A DNA stretch of 6,842 bases from JAZLIL01 sp045617405 (GTDB lineage Bacteria > Bacillota > Clostridia > Lachnospirales > Lachnospiraceae), in contig JAZLIL010000052.1 in NCBI GenBank assembly GCA_045617405.1, forward strand, positions 1 through 6,842, given 5' to 3'. The translations under genes were made by a program, and so were the position numbers. This document shows positions 5,900-6,842 of the stretch, piece by piece. The notes beneath the pieces are model-generated. The model saw only the letters and a program-made list of their open reading frames with translations, was not told the origin of the DNA and made no database searches. How positions within the stretch are numbered: the stretch's first letter is position 1; every line of letters begins with the position of its first letter.

Positions 5900-6842
5900 A
5901 TGTCTGAGATGATCCTGAAGGGGGCAAAGGTTTATGCAAGCGAAAGCGCAGGCTTCGTGCAGGCTGATGTTTTAATCTCCGACGGAATTATTAAGGCAGT
6001 TGAGGAGTCTGTCCACCCCTCCTCCGAAGCAGCAGTATTTGACTGCACACAAAAGGTAATTGTACCCGGTTTTGTTGATGTACACGTGCATCTTCGAGAA
6101 CCGGGTTTTTTGTATAAAGAAACCGTTAAAACGGGGACTCTTGCCGGAGCTGCGGGCGGTTACACGACAGTCTGTCCGATGCCTAACCTAAACCCGGTTC
6201 CGGACAGTCTTGAACATCTTAAACCTCAGCTTGATGCCATCAGGAAGGATGCATGCATCGAAGCGCTTCCTTTCGGAAGCATTACCGTCGGCGAGGAGGG
6301 TAGGAAAGTCTCGGACAAGGAAGCTCTTGATCCTTTCGTGTGCGGCTTCTCCGACGACGGAAGAGGTGTTGAAGACGAAGCACTCATGCGTGAGGCGATG
6401 GAGCGCGCAAAGAGGCTTGGAAAACCGATCAGCGCGCACTGTGAGTTTAAGGCGCTCTCTGCGGGGGGTGCAATCCATGACGGACGCTACGCACGCGAAC
6501 ACGGTCTGAAGGGCGTCAGCGCAGAAAGTGAATGGCGTGAGATAGAGCGTGATGTCAGGCTTGCTAAGGAGACGGGCTGTTCCTACCATGTCTGTCATGT
6601 CTCAACGGCAAAGAGCATTGAAATCATCAGGAAGGCAAAAGCCGATGGCGTTGACGTCACCTGTGAAACAGCACCTCACTATCTTACACTCACTGAAAAC
6701 GATCTTATTGACAGCGGCGATTTCAAGATGGCCCCGCCTCTTAGAACAGAGGACGACAGGCAGGCACTTCTCGCTGCAATTCTTGTCGGAACTCTTGATA
6801 TGATTGCGACCGATCATGCACCGCATTCAGAGGAAGAAAAGT
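5900..6842 (+). CDS. pyrC: Dihydroorotase, class I, 3' end cut by window
   Basis: The frame runs open from ATG 5900 to the last base without a stop: 314 codons of an enzyme usually near 425 residues, so about a quarter is missing. It catalyses reversible ring closure of N-carbamoyl-aspartate to dihydroorotate, the third step of pyrimidine synthesis, in the cytoplasm. The amidohydrolase metal motif is DVHVHLREPG at 60-69, with His62 and His64. The substrate-binding MPN is at 94-96, followed by NPVPDS. SDDGRGV at 151-157 supplies the metal-site Asp of class I enzymes. His180 (SAHCEF), His233 (CHVSTA) and the catalytic Asp305 (ATDHAPH) complete the site; APHYLT (258-263) is also conserved. HLREPG with the MPN loop favours dihydroorotase over the related allantoinase or hydantoinase. 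It has its own promoter and palindrome 93 bp or less after the phosphodiesterase gene and is probably the first gene of a pyrimidine cluster continuing to the right, although that lies outside the window. Confidence 0.95.
   Translation, partial: MSEMILKGAKVYASESAGFVQADVLISDGIIKAVEESVHPSSEAAVFDCTQKVIVPGFVDVHVHLREPGFLYKETVKTGTLAGAAGGYTTVCPMPNLNPVPDSLEHLKPQLDAIRKDACIEALPFGSITVGEEGRKVSDKEALDPFVCGFSDDGRGVEDEALMREAMERAKRLGKPISAHCEFKALSAGGAIHDGRYAREHGLKGVSAESEWREIERDVRLAKETGCSYHVCHVSTAKSIEIIRKAKADGVDVTCETAPHYLTLTENDLIDSGDFKMAPPLRTEDDRQALLAAILVGTLDMIATDHAPHSEEEK

Noticed and set aside
6188..6826. Open frames on both strands inside the pyrC region and similar ones inside the other genes
   Set aside because: They overlap strongly supported genes in other frames, have no ribosome binding sites, and their translations show no domain signature and have arginine/serine-rich shadow composition.
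1..6842. A defence island, mobile element, CRISPR array or biosynthetic cluster
   Set aside because: The four genes are ordinary transport, signalling and pyrimidine genes in one orientation, with no transposase, integrase, repeat array, toxin-antitoxin pair or restriction gene visible.

Overview
The window looks like a piece of a chromosome from an anaerobic Clostridia-type Firmicute, most likely Lachnospiraceae. This is an inference from the style of the proteins (a heterodimer-type ABC exporter with a long Trp/His-rich linker, an SLC45/GPH-like sugar transporter, a class I dihydroorotase), from Firmicute-like sigma-A promoters, and from moderate GC content. No ribosomal RNA or other species-level marker is present. 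All four genes lie on the + strand. Base composition and codon use look uniform by eye, and I see no mobile element, CRISPR array, tRNA or rRNA.

Layout: (1) 1-1224, the 3' part of an ABC exporter half-transporter, with the last two membrane helices and a complete ATPase domain. (2) 1225-1315, a short intergenic region with a good promoter and a strong 9-bp leader hairpin that buries an AGGAGG. (3) 1316-2752, a 12-helix-type MFS transporter of the sugar:cation symporter kind. (4) 2753-2902, an intergenic region with a perfect TATAAT. (5) 2903-5806, a 967-residue transmembrane c-di-GMP signalling protein: signal peptide, two periplasmic substrate-binding (Venus-flytrap) domains, one membrane helix, a degenerate GGDEF domain and an apparently intact EAL phosphodiesterase domain. 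(6) 5807-5899, an intergenic region with TTGACA, an extended -10 and a 17-bp palindrome over the -10. (7) 5900 to the window end, the first ~314 codons of dihydroorotase (pyrC), cut by the window edge; no stop codon falls inside the window.

How the genes relate: each gene after the ABC exporter has its own promoter candidate, and the gaps are 79-150 bp (91 bp to the preferred MFS start), so this reads as neighbouring single units rather than one operon. I see no convincing intrinsic terminator between them, so read-through is possible. The most informative gene is the c-di-GMP protein. It should sense a small solute outside the membrane and adjust c-di-GMP breakdown inside. pyrC is a housekeeping pyrimidine gene and probably begins a pyrimidine cluster beyond the window. 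I did not find a clearly new multi-gene system. The points most worth following are the sensor architecture and the two unusual upstream regions, those of the MFS gene and of pyrC.
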